From Actinostola sp. cb2023 (lineage: Eukaryota > Cnidaria > Anthozoa > Actiniaria > Actinostolidae): a stretch of 64,000 bases of DNA. The stretch's first letter is position 1. Each line of letters opens with the position of its first letter. The position numbers were made by a program, and so were the translations under genes. The DNA lies in NCBI GenBank assembly GCA_033675265.1, contig JAUJYZ010001519.1, positions 161,001 through 225,000 of the forward strand. The letters are read 5' to 3'. The notes below the pieces were generated by a model. The model did no database searches and had not been told where the DNA came from. It saw only the letters and a program-made list of their open reading frames with translations. Positions 11,219 through 23,760 of the stretch are shown here, piece after piece.

Positions 11219-13600
11219 CCCTTTGACTACTGAACCGGCCAAAACCGGACGATGAAAAATGTTGTTTATTTCCTGAACCGGCCAAAACCGGCCGCGCGCA
11301 TGTGACTCTATTTTTTATCCATTTCCCTCCCCTAGAGGGTAGTTATTGTAATGCCATTGTTCTATTCAAATACACTATGAATCAACCAATCAAATTGTAG
11401 TAACTGCGCATAATTATTGTAAGTCTCTAGGAAGGTAGCGTGGTTCAAAATTTGCACTCGCTCGTTGTCGAGAAAGGTGTCATGGCGGCAAATTATGTAG
11501 AACCTATGCGTATTTCTCTTGACGATTATCGTGAAATGTTTGGCGAAACTGATGAAGAAAATAGTGCAGAAGAAGCAGACAATGACGGGTTTGATTCTGA
11601 CTGAGATCTAGACCGAATTCAAGGGCAATTAAATGAAGAAAGCGGTAGCGAAAGTGAAGAAGACAGCGACGTGAGCAGTGTCGAGGAAGAATCTTGGACA
11701 GATCAGCTGGAAAATGTTACGCTTAATGACTTTGAAGGTGATCCTGGAGTCAAAGTTCCTGTCCCAAATGATGCCAAAGAGATTGATTTCTTTAGTTTTT
11801 TGTTTGGAGATAGTGAAATTGACATTTTAGTACGAGAAACAAACCGATTTGCTCGTCAAAAGCTTGCAAACATGCCTCCTCGACTGGCACTTTGGAAGGA
11901 CGCGACACTTCAAGAAATGAAGGCATACATCGGAATGTGGATTGTTATGGGTATTAATGTGCTACCAGAAATCGCAATGTACTGGTCGAACGATTCATTT
12001 ATAGGCAATGATGGTATTAAAGCTGTAATGACGAAAAACCGTTTCGAGGAACTATCACAATATCTCCATTTCAACGACTCGACACAAGAACCGCCGAGAG
12101 GAGATGCGAACCACGATCGCCTGTACAAGATTCGCCCTATTTTATCTAACGTTTTACGGAATATACAGGCCAGCTACTACCCTGGCGAAAATATCTCCAT
12201 AGACGAGGGTATGGTAGCTTTCAAAGGATGACTTGGTTTTCGACAATACATGCCTGCCAAACCAACAAAATACGGCATCAAGGTATGGATGGCCGCCGAT
12301 GCAGAGAGCGCGTATGTCGTAGACTTCTCTGTTTACTTGGGAAGCGAGGAGAATGGCGCACCTCGAATTCATGGTCTAGGATATGAAACTGTGATGAAAA
12401 TGGCTAGGCCATACCTCAATAAGTATCATCACTTATTTTTTGACAATTATTTTAGTGGTATGCTCTTTTTGAACATTTGTTGATGCAAAATACATATGCT
12501 TGTGCGACAGTTCGGCCGAACCGCAAGGACTTGCCGTTGTGTGCGAAAGCGAAGTTAAAGGAGCCGGGAGATCTGAAAGTTCGCCAGAAAGGCGAGAACA
12601 TTTTATTTACCAAGTGATGTTAGTTTCCTGTCTTCAAATGTCAGTCCAGATGAACCGAATCGAGAAGTAGAACGAATGGTGAAGGGGAAACGGATCACCA
12701 TTGTCAAACCATACGTGTCTGATCTCTACACTTCGAAGATGGGGGGAGTCGACAGAGCAGACCAGCTTCGCTCATCCTACACTGTTGGACGGCCATGTAA
12801 GAAATGGTACCGGTATCTGTTCTGGTATGCTTTAAACCTAGCGATTTGCAATGCCCGAGTGCTCGAGAATGTTCACAAACGACCGGCAACTCCAAAGCGC
12901 CAACTGGACTTTCGTCTTGCTCTATCGAAACAACTCATCGGAAACTTCACCCAACGTAGGCGTGCTTCAACTGGTCCAATCCCGGCTTTAAACGAAGCAG
13001 CTAGAAGCCACAAGTCCGTCAAGCTAGAGAAGAGGAAGAAGGAGTGTGTCCAATGCAAAAAAGATGGAAAAAAGACACCGAGAGGGAGACCAATCGAGAC
13101 GAAGCACAAGTGCAAAGAGTGCGACATTGCCTTGTGTCAAGATCCTTGCTTTGCATGCTACCACTTTCCCAATTGACCTGAACAATTATAAAATAATCTT
13201 TATTGAAGTTGTTAACCACAATATTAAGGTACATATATAATATATACATGTGTTGGAAGTTTGCCCTGAAGTTTTTATTAGCTGCAAAGGTAAAATCGTA
13301 AGTTATTAGTAGAAGTTTGATATCATTGGTTATACAAAATGGTGCGAATTTTGAAAATAATCACAAATTTAAATTTCTTCTATATATTTTAGGGCTTTCT
13401 GACAGTTTTTGCTTTATTTAATATCATTGATTAATAAAACAGTATGTCTACTAATGAACTGTGTAGTGTTTATGGTTTCTAGGGGTTCCAAAACCTACTG
13501 AGCATATATATTATGATTTTGGGTGAAAATTGTACCACAGTCCCTAATTAGCTCCAGGAACATCAGCATGTCACACTCTAAGGGCATAGTAGTCAAAGGG
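11219..13600 (+). mobile_element. piggyBac element, 2.38 kb, complete ends
   Basis: The terminal repeats start CCCTTTGACTACT at the left and end AGTAGTCAAAGGG at the right, with TTAA on both sides (11215-11218 and 13601-13604). These are the diagnostic piggyBac ends and target. One transposase gene on the plus strand fills it. The repeated GAACCGGCCAAAACCGG just inside the left end is a subterminal motif. The element is inserted inside the larger TA-flanked element. Confidence 0.93.
11482..13176 (+). pseudogene. piggyBac transposase, broken
   Basis: The gene encodes a PGBD-type DDD transposase. It starts at ATG 11482 with an acidic N-terminus. The catalytic aspartates are visible in SIDEGMVAFKG, LFFDNYFSG and MGGVDRADQL. 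The C-terminus is a cysteine-rich zinc-binding tail (CVQCKKDG, CKECD, CFACYH). Two in-frame TGA stops interrupt it, at 11602-11604 and 12229-12231; the second falls where the family has Arg after FKG, consistent with CGA to TGA. A frameshift near 12470 and further damage around 12615-12675 complete the inactivation. The element could still be moved by a related transposase supplied in trans. The family call is secure and the exact original frame is partly inferred. Confidence 0.92.
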
Positions 13601-13891
13601 TTAACTTCAATCTAGACAAACCTGAAGGTGACAACTAATATATGCAAATTACTCGTCTGTCACCTCGGAACATTCTTTACGGTGTTTTCGTTTCTATTTT
13701 AGTTTTTTTGAGCTTTAAAACTTAGATCTCAAATATTCAGCTGTAACTGACTGAAAATTATGACCAGAGAAAGATTTTCAGATGGTTTTAGAACGATTTA
13801 TCAGATTGATAAAACAGAGACTCGTTATCGTCGCGTCACCGGTCTTTACACAAGTTGTGACCATTTTGTTCTGGTTCACGCCATACTTTAA

Positions 13892-15060
13892 AGTGCCACT
13901 ACGATGTAATTTGAAAAAGTTCTATAAATCGCACTTACAAAAGTAGAAGTGTTACTACATCACCTGGCCAAACCGTATTCTCATTCGAGACTGGGAAGAT
14001 ATAAATTTTAGTCCCTAAAGTTCGTGATATAACGTCCGCCATTATACGATCGCGAGCCGGTTTTCTAATCGATAAACTAGAGGAAGTGACGTCATAGGCT
14101 CAACAATTCAAATGCTTTGGTACTTCAGCTTACTGATTTCTGCAAAATAACAACAGGTTTTGCTTTGATTACAAGAACATTTTGGCAACTTTTAAACGCA
14201 TAAGATAGTAACACACCTCCCATGAGATGTCTGACTCAAAATTGAAAAACTGTATCAAACCATGAAGCTCGAATATTTCATTTTGGTTTCAGTTTCAGTA
14301 CACCGTGTGACGGTGGCGATCGAACCTTGTCTTCAATACTCAGGATGATTTCTTTGAAAATTTCGAAATTATATTGTAACACATGGTTGCAAGTGAAGGA
14401 CAAGAAATAATATTTTAATGCTAGTGTATTTATGAAATAATTGTCTCTAGCCGGAATAAGTTTGTCGGTATCAAAGACATGACGATCACTAGACATCTCT
14501 CGAAGATATCCCTGCAAGCAGGGGTTTTGTCTGAAGTTATTAAACCAATTCCGGCCAAATCTTTAGGACATCTTATTCAAGGCATCAAGAATACAATACT
14601 TTTATTAGTAATATTATCGTGTGAAAAACAAAACGACTCAGAGGATGATGGTACGGTCATTTGTTTATGTTTCGATTTTACAAATGTTCATATAAACTTA
14701 ATTTATATCCGATTCGATCAAAATAGCACATATTAAACATCAACTACAGAAATACAGTAATAACTTGGAGGTTTCATTTTATTTATTTTAAAATTCGTTC
14801 CGAACTGAATGCGTTACGTGCATGACCTTTTGTAATAAATATGTTTATTCCCGGGGTTTTATAATTTGAATATTCGCCGTGGATTATTCCTATAAAACAA
14901 TGAAACCAAAACAATTCAACCACAGAATTAGAAAGGATTAAACGGATTTTTTTAGATTTTCTTTCATATTTGGCATATTTGGATTTACCTAAGACTAATG
15001 ATCAGTTTCGTGTATAAAAATGTGGGAAATAATGGACTTCATTTACATCATAGTGGCACT
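13892..15060. mobile_element. TTAA element (AGTGCCACTACGATG ends), short copy
   Basis: The ends AGTGCCACTACGATGTAA and its near inverse are flanked by TTAA (13888-13891 and 15061-15064). The interior is about 85-90% identical by eye to the larger copy at 41302-43326, from which ~630 bp near the right end is missing here. No intact protein is present. TTAA sites with AG-starting termini would fit the Kolobok superfamily, which is an inference. Confidence 0.75.
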
Positions 15061-15599
15061 TTAAGCTGAGTTTCGATTGCCAATTGTCCATAAAGTAGTT
15101 AAACTCTTTTCTGTTTTCTTCCATGGGTTTCCCAAAGTTTTACAAGCGTAAACCACGATTACTCAATCGATTATTTACTTTGAAGGTCACAAGGTTCAAA
15201 TGTTTCGGTCTTGTAAATGAGATGTTACAACATAACATAACTTTAGCGTTTTGGTAAACTCCATTCACAGAGGTTAGTCCAAATAAGTCACTAATGTTAA
15301 AACTTCATTCTAAGATCGAACTATCATCGTCGAAACAACTCGTTCTGAGTTTTTTCTCATGTAATTTTCTTTGTTTGCGAACACAATGGAGAGAAGTTAA
15401 TGAGCTTCGGAAGTGCGTGTAGTTACTACACTCATTCGCGTGGACTCAATGCACCTGAGTGTAATACACTCAACTGAGTGTACTACACTCAACACGCACA
15501 CGCAGTTTACACTCAGAATACACACAAAAAATGTTAAGATACTTCTGACCGGTACTGTATCTACCACATGCTCTATATGAAACATTAATCAATCATTAC

Positions 15600-15878
15600 T
15601 GAAATAATTGAGTCAAATGTTTGTTGACTGCATGGTATGGACTATAACTATATCTTGACAACCAAATGTCACCTTGTAATAAACAAATCAAGTAACGTAT
15701 ATATATAGAGTCAAATGTTTGTTGACTGGTATATGGACTAACTATATCTTAACCAATTAAATGTTGCCATGTAACAAACAATAAATCAAGTTATATACTA
15801 TATATATACATAAGAATAAATTAAGTTTGGATGTGTCAAATGTTTGTTGACTCAGGTATATATATGGAATAATAACTA
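15600..15878. repeat. ~86 bp satellite, diverged copies
   Basis: Three diverged copies of a unit contain GTCAAATGTTTGTTGACT, GGACTATAACTATATCTTGACAACCAAATG-like sequence and ATGTAATAAACAA. The same satellite recurs near 10573, 17612-17660, 17832-17915, 21545-21800 and 23301-23470. The TA-flanked elements interrupt it. Confidence 0.8.
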
Positions 15879-17610
15879 CAGTACTGCTTAGAAGTATGTT
15901 AACATCGTTTTGCGTGGAGTCTGCGTGGAGTCTGAGTGTAATCTGAGTGTAGTTTCGCCTTTGTTATACCAGTCTTTTGTTTACGTTACACGCAGGCTGA
16001 GTGTACAACGGCGATCAAACTGTTGGACGACGAGAAATTCATGTTCATAATATACATGTAATTATATGAAGAGTCGTGGTTCAAAACCAAAATAATTCTA
16101 AGCCCGATACAATGTGTCTCTCAAAAATAGATACTGTAAATGATTAGGGACATTTTATAGTCCAGTGCGATCGAAACGAGCGTCACATTGAACACAAAGT
16201 CGAAGCCGGCAAACAACAAACATACCAACGTATGACATGTATTCGGGTCTATAGTTTACATATAGGCCTTGACACAAATATCCGGATATTTAGAAGCTCC
16301 TGGGATATTTAGAAAAACATGAGATATTTAGAAAAAAAATATGATATTTTTGGATATTTAGGACTTAATCTTGGGTCTAAAACCCCAAATGACTACTAAA
16401 AACGACCAAAACTCACTGAAAACTAGTGAAATCCAACCAAATCGGCGCTACGGGATCCCTGTGATCCTGGGATCGAGGTTGGGGGCTGCCCCGCATATTT
16501 TCAGGGCTCTCAAGTACTACTAGAAGATGTCGCTGTTGATTAGTTTACTTGTTTTCCAAGTTGTGCATGACAAGAATGCAATAATACTGTAACTGTCATG
16601 TTAATTTCTAAGATTCACCATGCAATAAAAACTTTTTTTGTTACAAATACAATAGAGACGCACGAGTAATTAAAATATTCTTTAAAATAATATGGATATA
16701 TGGGGATATTTAGAGAAATTTTCGAGATATTTAGGAAATGTTTTGGGATATTTAGAGATTTTTTCGAGAATTTCCGTTAACATATTTAGGCCATTTTTCG
16801 AGATATTTGTGTCAAGGCCTATTTACTACATACAGGCACGAAACTTAGCTCTTTTTTTAGCTTAAACAGCAAGGGGAAGTTTTGTACAAGATATCGAACA
16901 ACCGATGAACGAAGCTTCCTTGCACTTCGTCTCCACAACATGACAACAGCAGTTGATGATCGTAAACAAAACTTGTTGAATCATTGTTTCTAAAGCCTTT
17001 TGTAGGAGAAAATACTCACATTATGACAACATGATATGGTAAATGTGATTTATAGTAAAGTTCTCTTCACAAGAAATCATCGTATCTTGGAGATTCACCA
17101 TTAAAAGAACGTATTTTACTGTCAGTTAAAAGAGCGGGTTGGTTAAATTTCCCGTAGACTTGTTTCACGTGCTAACACAACATGTGTCAATCAAGTGTCT
17201 CAAACATAACATTCTCACGTGCACACTAATGAACCTAGATTTTAGAACTGATAATGCCGAAAGTTGGTGGGAAAGACGTTCTGAATGAATGTTGTTTCTA
17301 GATACAACTTCAAGAGTTTATTTAAAACTTTTTGTGTCATTTATCGGCTTATGGTAAAGTGAAGAAACTCGAAGCTTCTTCAAGCTTTATTTACAGTATT
17401 TTGCTTGCATGACACCAGCAACATCGTACATGTATTTCTAGACATTTGCTGTTTCTTTCAGAAATGCAAATTAACGGCTGCGTGTAAAAGTCAGTCAAGC
17501 TTGTAATGAGCAAAAAGTTGAGTGTAGTTTGAGTGTACTATACGCAGACTACACTCAGACGCCATGCAGACTCCACGCAAAAAATGTTAACATACTTCTA
17601 AGCAGTACTG
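15879..17610. mobile_element. TA-flanked element 2 (GAGTGTAG / GTGGAGTCTG arrays)
   Basis: The ends CAGTACTGCTTAGAAGTATG and inverse are flanked by TA (15877-15878 and 17611-17612). Subterminal repeats here are TGCGTGGAGTCTG and GAGTGTAATC/GAGTGTAGT, present inverted at the right end. A separate 555 bp element is nested at 16265-16819. No transposase is encoded. Confidence 0.75.
16265..16819. mobile_element. Nested MITE rich in GATATTTAG
   Basis: The termini GGCCTTGACACAAATATC and inverse are flanked by TA (16263-16264 and 16820-16821). The motif GATATTTAG or a one-base variant occurs about ten times, clustered in the first 100 and last 130 bp. The middle (about 16400-16660) is unrelated. 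It encodes nothing. Confidence 0.7.
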
Positions 17611-17664
17611 TATATCTTGACAACCAAATGTCGCCATGTAATAAACAAATGGAACAAATCAAGT

Positions 17665-17831
17665 ATATACACTCACCTGTTTTCAATAACGTCCATTTAC
17701 AAAATAGTAATTAAATAGTAGAAAGCGATTATAATTAGAGAAACAATGAGCCACAATTCTGCGTGATTGAATTTCTTTTTACTATTTACTATTTTGTAAA
17801 TGGACAAGGTTTTTGAAAACGGGTGTATACA
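17665..17831. mobile_element. Short MITE (TATACAC...GTGTATA)
   Basis: TATACACTCACCTGTTTTCAA and the TCCATTTACAAAATAGTA block at the left are mirrored at the right by the inverse blocks, ending GGGTGTATA. It lies within the satellite and is non-coding. Confidence 0.6.
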
Positions 17832-17915
17832 TAGAGTCAAATGTTTGTTGACTCAGGTATGGACTGATAGATAACTATATATCTTGACAACCAAATGTCG
17901 CCATGTAATAAATGT
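17832..17915. repeat. ~86 bp satellite copy
   Basis: One unit of the GTCAAATGTTTGTTGACTC satellite, ending CCATGTAATAAA. Confidence 0.8.
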
Positions 17916-19230
17916 TTTTTCCTATACTGATTTGGGGGAACGGCATATAGAAGATATACAGTAGAATACCGTCCACCATATATCAGGGCCGTAGCAAGGG
18001 GAAAATGTTTGACGTTGACGAGCGGCGAAGAGGCAAGTTCCTAGGGGGTGCGGGGGCATGTTCCCCCGAAAATTTTTGAGGTATAGGGTCTCTGAAATAG
18101 CATTTCCTGCCTTCTGAGAGTAGTTTCCAGGAAGTTTAAGGTACTAGCACTGGCTAAAATACATGTTATTTGAAGAAAATAAAATACAATTGTATTACAT
18201 TCTATTCCCCCAAAAGGTGAAATCATAGCACTATAATAAATTTATGTTCCAATAATCATAATCCAGGTGATAAATTTCGCGCCTAAGGTGCCAAAACAAC
18301 ACAGGGAACCCAGAGCTTTAAAACTAATAAATCTGTAATATCTTCGTTTCTAATCATGAAAAAAACTAAGCTATGTACACAAATACAAGTCATCATAACT
18401 GACAAAAGATTGCCAGACAAAAGATTCCAGTGAAGAACTACAGAGTCATGGCTGGACGGTTGAAAGTTCGGGGCAAGAGATTCAAATGGACAAACAACAC
18501 GAATGCTCACCGGAATCAAATTGGATTAAGAGATTAAAATACTATCAAATTTCGTTTGTAGAAAATTAAAATGGCTACCATAGATACAGAGTTCAGTGCT
18601 ATTTTATTATGTTTCCAAAGGTAATTACCGTAGTTGATATAACACGGTACATTGCGCTCAGTTTCTTCAGAATCAACTATAAATCGGAAATTTTAGCCAG
18701 TTCTAGTACCTTAAACTGACAGAAAATTGATCTAAAATACTAAACTAGAATATGTACACGGTTGTATGTATGAGTACTAGTATGAACTAGTATGTCGCCT
18801 TGAAAGTTCCTTTTAGACACTCAGTGAATTTACTTTTTTTGATTACGAAATAAAACTGATAACTAATCTTAAATCAATGTTTAAAAATAGGCAGTCAAGG
18901 ACTGCATGTGGCTACTGTAAAAAAAAAGTGGTAGTCTATAACTACATGTAGGTACTGCGGTTTTGAAATGTAGAAGAAATGTGTAGTTGGATTGATTCCT
19001 CTGTTGAACTAGTATGTTTGAACTATCTGCCGAAACTTGTTATTTGGTTCTATATAATGCTAATTTCATTGAAAACAATTGTGACAGTAATGAACAACAA
19101 CAGTTTTTAATAACAATCAATATCAACAGCATCGATCGTTAGTAATCGAATATTAACATTAATTTAACAATGTTCTGTATATTTAGCAAACACAATTTTG
19201 ATAACAATAATAATAATAATAAGGTCTTAA
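17916..19230. other. No gene; possible hAT-like end at 17984
   Basis: CAGGGCCGTAGCAAGGGG at 17984 resembles the start of a hAT-type element. The block AAGGTACTAGCACTGGCTAAAAT (about 18139) is mirrored near 18690-18715 by TTTTAGCCAGTTCTAGTACC. These suggest an old, decayed element, but a matched right end is not found. No gene is recognised. Confidence 0.3.
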
Positions 19231-19686
19231 AGTGTATATGACACGAAAGTTTTTCTTTTGAAAATCGATTACATATGAAGTGAATAGTGGGATGGTTCAG
19301 TATTTTGTGATTTGAGCTTCGCATTGGCGAGTTATAAAGGATTGAAATCGTGATATGGTAATTCGGTGACATCAGAGTGGGTTTAATTTATTATACAAAA
19401 GCGCCATTGTGCAAATTATTCAAATTTTTTAATCTGGCAAAAAGTTTTCTACAATTGATATACATGATGTTCATTTTGTTTTTCTATTTTAGAAAAGAGT
19501 ACTGCTTGGAAAAATACAAATAAGTTTCGGCAAAACCCACTCTGACGTCACCGAATTAGCATATCACGATTTCAAAGCTTTATAATTCGCCAATGCGAAG
19601 CTCAAATCACAAAATACTGAACCATCCCACTATTCACTTCATATGTAATCGATTTTCAAAACAAAAAATTTCGTGTCATATACACT
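19231..19686. mobile_element. TTAA palindromic MITE (AGTGTATATGACACGA ends)
   Basis: The ends AGTGTATATGACACGAAA and inverse are flanked by TTAA (19227-19230 and 19687-19690). The inverted arms extend about 180 bp and include CGATTACATATGAAGTGAAT. The copy at 45182-45641 shares the arms and size (456 against 460 bp). It is non-coding and probably mobilised by the same source as the other AGTG-ended TTAA elements here. Confidence 0.85.
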
Positions 19687-20042
19687 TTAAGCTTTAACTT
19701 TTACTTTGCCTAGCTATTATATGAAAACATTGAGTATAATAAATAGTATCTCTAATTTGAAGATAAGTTTACACTCTAATATACTATGATTTTATGCTAT
19801 TTTGCACAAGAAACCAGACACATCTCTCATGTGTAAATATTTTTTAAGGTTTCACAGGCTCACCACCCTCTGTTTGAGTATTGGGCTTCCTGTGTCTTAT
19901 TTGATCGATACAGTGTATGGCCGTAAATTCACTTCTAGAATCCTGTCCTTTTGATATCTTGCATTTCTAAAACTGCTTTCAAAATAAAGATGAATATCTA
20001 CTTGAGTCCTGTGTGTCATTTATTTAGCGATTAGAACGGCTT

Positions 20043-20188
20043 TTAGAGTGCAAATTAGAAAAGCTTGAAAACTAAATAACTAATTAGTACTAAATAGCAC
20101 TAATGAAACAATAGAAAACAATAGAAATATCACTATTTAGTACTATTTAAAGTTAGTACTATTTCACGCTTTTCTAAATTGCACTCTA
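20043..20188. mobile_element. Short MITE (TTAGAGTGCAAATTAGAAAAGC)
   Basis: The left end TTAGAGTGCAAATTAGAAAA is mirrored at 20166-20188 by TTTCTAAATTGCACTCTA. The interior has several TAGTACTA-type palindromes. A related AGAGTGCAAAT start is seen near 56482. It is non-coding. Confidence 0.65.
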
Positions 20189-20519
20189 GCGAGTTTTGGG
20201 ACAAAGAATAACTATTTACGAGAGCCGTGTTTGTTTCACTGTCCATCGTATAAGCTTATATATAAAGACATTGTTCCTCGAAGAGAATTACTTGACCGTT
20301 AAAACAGTTATCAGGCAGTTTACATAATTACATGGAGCCATTGGAGGTGCTCGACTACACAGACTAGTCGATCGTCATGGACTGATGGAGTTATTTTACA
20401 ATCGACATTCTCCTGGAAAATAATCTCTTCTTTATGAACAAACACTTGACACTTTGCACGAGAGATATGTCCTTGTTTATGGTACAAAATAACATAGAAT
20501 AGTACAGTGTGTAAACTTA

Positions 20520-20745
20520 CCCTTCTAAACAAAGCGTCCCATGGAGTCTCCATGTGCTTTTCGCTTCACACGACGTATATTTTCATCGGGTACATCGTCG
20601 CGACATCGTGGCTGATTTTCGATCACCCGACTAGTTCCGAACACTATCCGAACACTATCCGAATTACTTAATGACGGACGGACTTACTTACACACTCGAT
20701 GGCATAGTGGCTATGTCTCTAATAGAGACAGTAGCCACAAAAATG
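20520..20745 (-). repeat. 5' module of the Helentron-like family, minus strand
   Basis: Read on the minus strand it begins with the hairpin at 20707-20738 (GTGGCTAC...GTAGCCAC). It continues through CATCGAGTGTG, GTCCGTCCGT and GGATAGTGTTCGGA to an ATG-started short frame and a splice donor (AG|GGTAAGTTT). The same order occurs on the plus strand at 57201-57550, upstream of the Helentron proteins. It is therefore probably a detached 5' end of that family. Confidence 0.55.
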
Positions 20746-21544
20746 CAATACAATTTAAGGGCAATGAAGTTTGGAGTCCATAGCTCATGTAAATTAAAAA
20801 TCTAAAGAAGGGAGGCGCTCACAACCTCGTGCAATTGGCGCCAGAATGTCTGGGCCAACACAATCGCGCTAATTTCTAACTTGCGAAAAATTAATTTAGC
20901 AGCTATCAGAACAACAAATGTGATTTTAACACCCGATTTTAACAGTCAGTCAGTTTCAACAGATTTTCTAGATCAGAGTCTGCAAATATTATATCCGTGA
21001 ATAAAGAAATCAGTGAAGCATTAAAGAATCACTGGAGCGTGAATGACTTCAGTTTCATTGAATGAATCCGAACGGAAATAAATGTATGTATGATTAATTC
21101 TTGACACGGCTCACTGAATTCTTATTTAGCACTAAATATTACTAAATAGTACTAAATGTTTTAACGCTTATTTCACTAAGTAAATATATTTCCACAACGT
21201 AAAAATGCATTCTTTGTGGTTTTTTTTTTACATTTTCGTCCAGCGCAGACGTAGCCTGCATTGCCTGGCCCTAAGCGCAGACGTACCTTCACGTATGGCT
21301 AATTAGGCCGGCTTTTTATGTTACTTGGTGCGTAAAAGCCGCTCTTTACAAAATTCAGCGAAGAAACGAAAGTCCGTGAAGGTTTTCCCGAAAATATCTA
21401 TCTGTTTATTTGTTTGATTTGATTTTAGATCTAGACAATAATTATTAAAAGTATGATCATACACTGACAAAAGTAGCCGCCGGAGGCACGGCAAGTAGAC
21501 GCCGGAGCTCCGGCGGTAACCGGCTTCTATTGAAACCCCTGTAT

Positions 21545-21800
21545 ACATAGAGTCAAATGTTTGTTGACTCAGGCATTGACTGATAACTATATATCTTAAT
21601 GACAACCAAATGTTGCCATGTAATAAACAACATAGAGTCAAATGTTTGTTGACTCCGGTATGGACTGATAGATAACTATATATCTTGACAACCAAATGTC
21701 GCCATGTAATAAACAACATAGAGTCAAATGTTTGTTGACTCAGGTATGGACTGATAACTATATATCTTGACAACTAAATGTCGCCATGTAATAAACAACA
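21545..21800. repeat. ~86 bp satellite, three tandem copies
   Basis: Three well-conserved units start with GTCAAATG at 21552, 21637 and 21723, giving periods of 85 and 86 bp. Each contains the imperfect hairpin GAGTCAAATGTTTGTTGACT. TA-flanked element 3 follows immediately. Confidence 0.9.
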
Positions 21801-21802
21801 TA

Positions 21803-23300
21803 CAGTACAGCCTAGAAGTATGTTAACATGCCCGCGGGTTTTGCGTGGGCTCCGTTAACGGACCCCACGCGTATGGACGGAGCCCGTCTTTGCTGTAAAA
21901 CGGAGCCCGTCCGTATGCGTAGGCATTTCTTTTGTTATACAGTTATTGTTATCGAGCAATTGACCATGAATTTGATTCACAAAGAACAGCAAGATCCGTC
22001 CGTAAGCGCGGACCCCGTCCGTACATACATACGTCCGTACGAGTGGGGATCGTAAACAACTAGGCAACCGGCGTTTCAAGAATGTTTTGGCTCTTTTTCG
22101 AAATCTGTTTTCTTTAATACTTCACATTTGATGATACTATTTTAACTGTTTGAGGAAAGAAACGTTTTATCTACGAGAAGAATTATATTCGAAATGAATG
22201 AATTCTCACGTGCAGCCGTGAACCGGATCAAACCGGTCACGATGTGAGAAACGAGACATAACGACGCCAACATATAATTACGATCTCTTTTAGCTATCCC
22301 AGCTTCTAGACTAGATGAAAAACTTATATTACAAAAGCTTTTTAACAGTATTCGAAAGCTATACATAAAGTGAGAGGTTTCCTTGAAGCCGTAAAAGCAT
22401 GACAATTAAGATGTCAAAAGCATTGTAAAAATGTGACAGCTCAGAGTCAGAGATCAAAAGAATTTGCATACGTATGTGTTGTCACTTTGCCGTTTTAGTG
22501 CTAGGAATGAAAAATAAGACCCTGTAAACTCTACATTTTCTACTTTATCACTCTAAAACCATAGGAACATTTAATTATGAATCGAAACTTTCGTTTAATA
22601 TTGTGATGCACTTTGAATGTGTGATTTTATTTTAGAAGAACAAGTCGTCACGCCACTTTGGGGAGACGTAAACAACAATCGTGTTTCACACCAATTTGAG
22701 AAACAAATAGCTTCACCTTGAACCCGAATTACACTCACAGATGGACTTTTCAGACTGTCTTATGAAGGCTGAATAATAGACTTGATTTGAAGTTACAATG
22801 TAAAAGCTTGTATTCACTATTGAGTAAAGAAACTTATGTCACATATGGTTGTATTCACTCTGTGTGGTCCGCGGGTCACACACACGATCGATCGTTCAAC
22901 TCAGAAGATCCAACCGAAACATTAACTACTTGAGGTACATGTATTTCATCAGAGATTCAACCAGAAATATTCATTAATTTGTCAAGCGTTCACGTGCATT
23001 GAAGTTTATAAATCACGACTGTCGGTGTAAACAACGAAACATTACGTCGAGTCGCGGATCGCCGGTTCGTTCAAACTCATCATACAATGTTCGTGTTGAA
23101 CTACATCACACCTTCTAAACCCCTAGGGAAATCGTAGAAAGTTAATGAGCAGTTGTTCTGCGTGGGGTTTATTGATCAGCACACGCGTATGGACGGAGCC
23201 CGTCCACACGGACGGAGCCCGTCCCTACGGAGTCCGTCCGTGTGGACGGGCTCACGCGCGACACACGCGTGTCATGTTAACATACTTCTAGGCTGTACTG
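21803..23300. mobile_element. TA-flanked element 3 (CGGAGCCCGTCCGTA arrays)
   Basis: The ends CAGTACAGCCTAGAAGTATG and inverse are flanked by TA (21801-21802 and 23301-23302). The subterminal arrays are GC-rich: GGACGGAGCCCGTC and CCGTCCGTAC repeats at both ends, plus ACGCGTATGGACGG. The core is AT-rich with no transposase. Its internal layout, including CTTTTGTTATACAG and GTTAATGAGC blocks, matches elements 1 and 2. Confidence 0.75.
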
Positions 23301-23470
23301 TAGAGTCAAATGTTTGTTGACTCAGGTATGGACTGATAGATAACTATATATCTTGACAACCAAATGTCGCCATGTAATAAACAACATGTTTGTTGACTCG
23401 GGTATGGACTGATAGATAACTATATATCTTGACAACCAAATGTCGCCATGTAATAAACAACATGTTTGTT
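23301..23470. repeat. ~86 bp satellite, two copies
   Basis: Two units of the satellite; the second lacks the first part of the unit (AACAACATGTTTGTTGACTCGG junction). The array ends abruptly at an apparent coding fragment. Confidence 0.85.
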
Positions 23471-23760
23471 GTCCTTTGACTTTGAATGCCAACTGTACTG
23501 GCGTTTGATAACAAATCTATCTACAGGATCAAAAACGTTTTTTTCATCTTTCACTTCTCTGCTGGAGAGATAATCTTCAATCTGACCGATATCATTTAAC
23601 CGGACGCTCACGATTTCAGAAGGGCACGAGTGTGTTCCATACACACCACAGTCATTCGTGGTCAAATCCTCTATTTTGATCTTCTCGAGATCTACCACAA
23701 ACACCGCACTCTCAGTTACGGCGGAAGGTACTTTATGGCAAACTAGACACTCTAATAGCG
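23471..23760 (-). pseudogene. Unidentified protein fragment
   Basis: A minus-strand frame stays open from beyond 23720 into the satellite and reads SAVTESAVFVVDLEKIKIED, then DCGVYGTHSCPSEIV and FDPVDRFVIKRQYSW. The composition looks like real protein. The VVDLEKI..DD..GVYG pattern resembles a domain seen in uncharacterised transposon-related proteins of marine invertebrates, which is an impression only. No start codon or partner exon was found, and the satellite truncates the 3' end. Confidence 0.35.

Larger units (their letters stand above)
10617..15557. mobile_element. TA-flanked element 1 (GAGTGTAGTACACTC arrays)
   Basis: The termini are CAGTACCGGTCAGAAGTAT and its inverse, flanked by TA at 10615-10616 and 15558-15559. 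Just inside both ends lie several copies of the palindrome GAGTGTAGTACACTC and variants. The CAGT start and TA site resemble Tc1/mariner-type elements, but no such transposase is present. The element is expanded by two later insertions, a piggyBac (11219-13600) and a TTAA element (13892-15060). Related elements with different internal arrays are at 15879, 21803 and 50597. Confidence 0.75.

Noticed and set aside
21855..22079. GC-rich frames in element 3
   Set aside because: They are translations of the CGGAGCCCGTCCGTA subterminal repeats on either strand.
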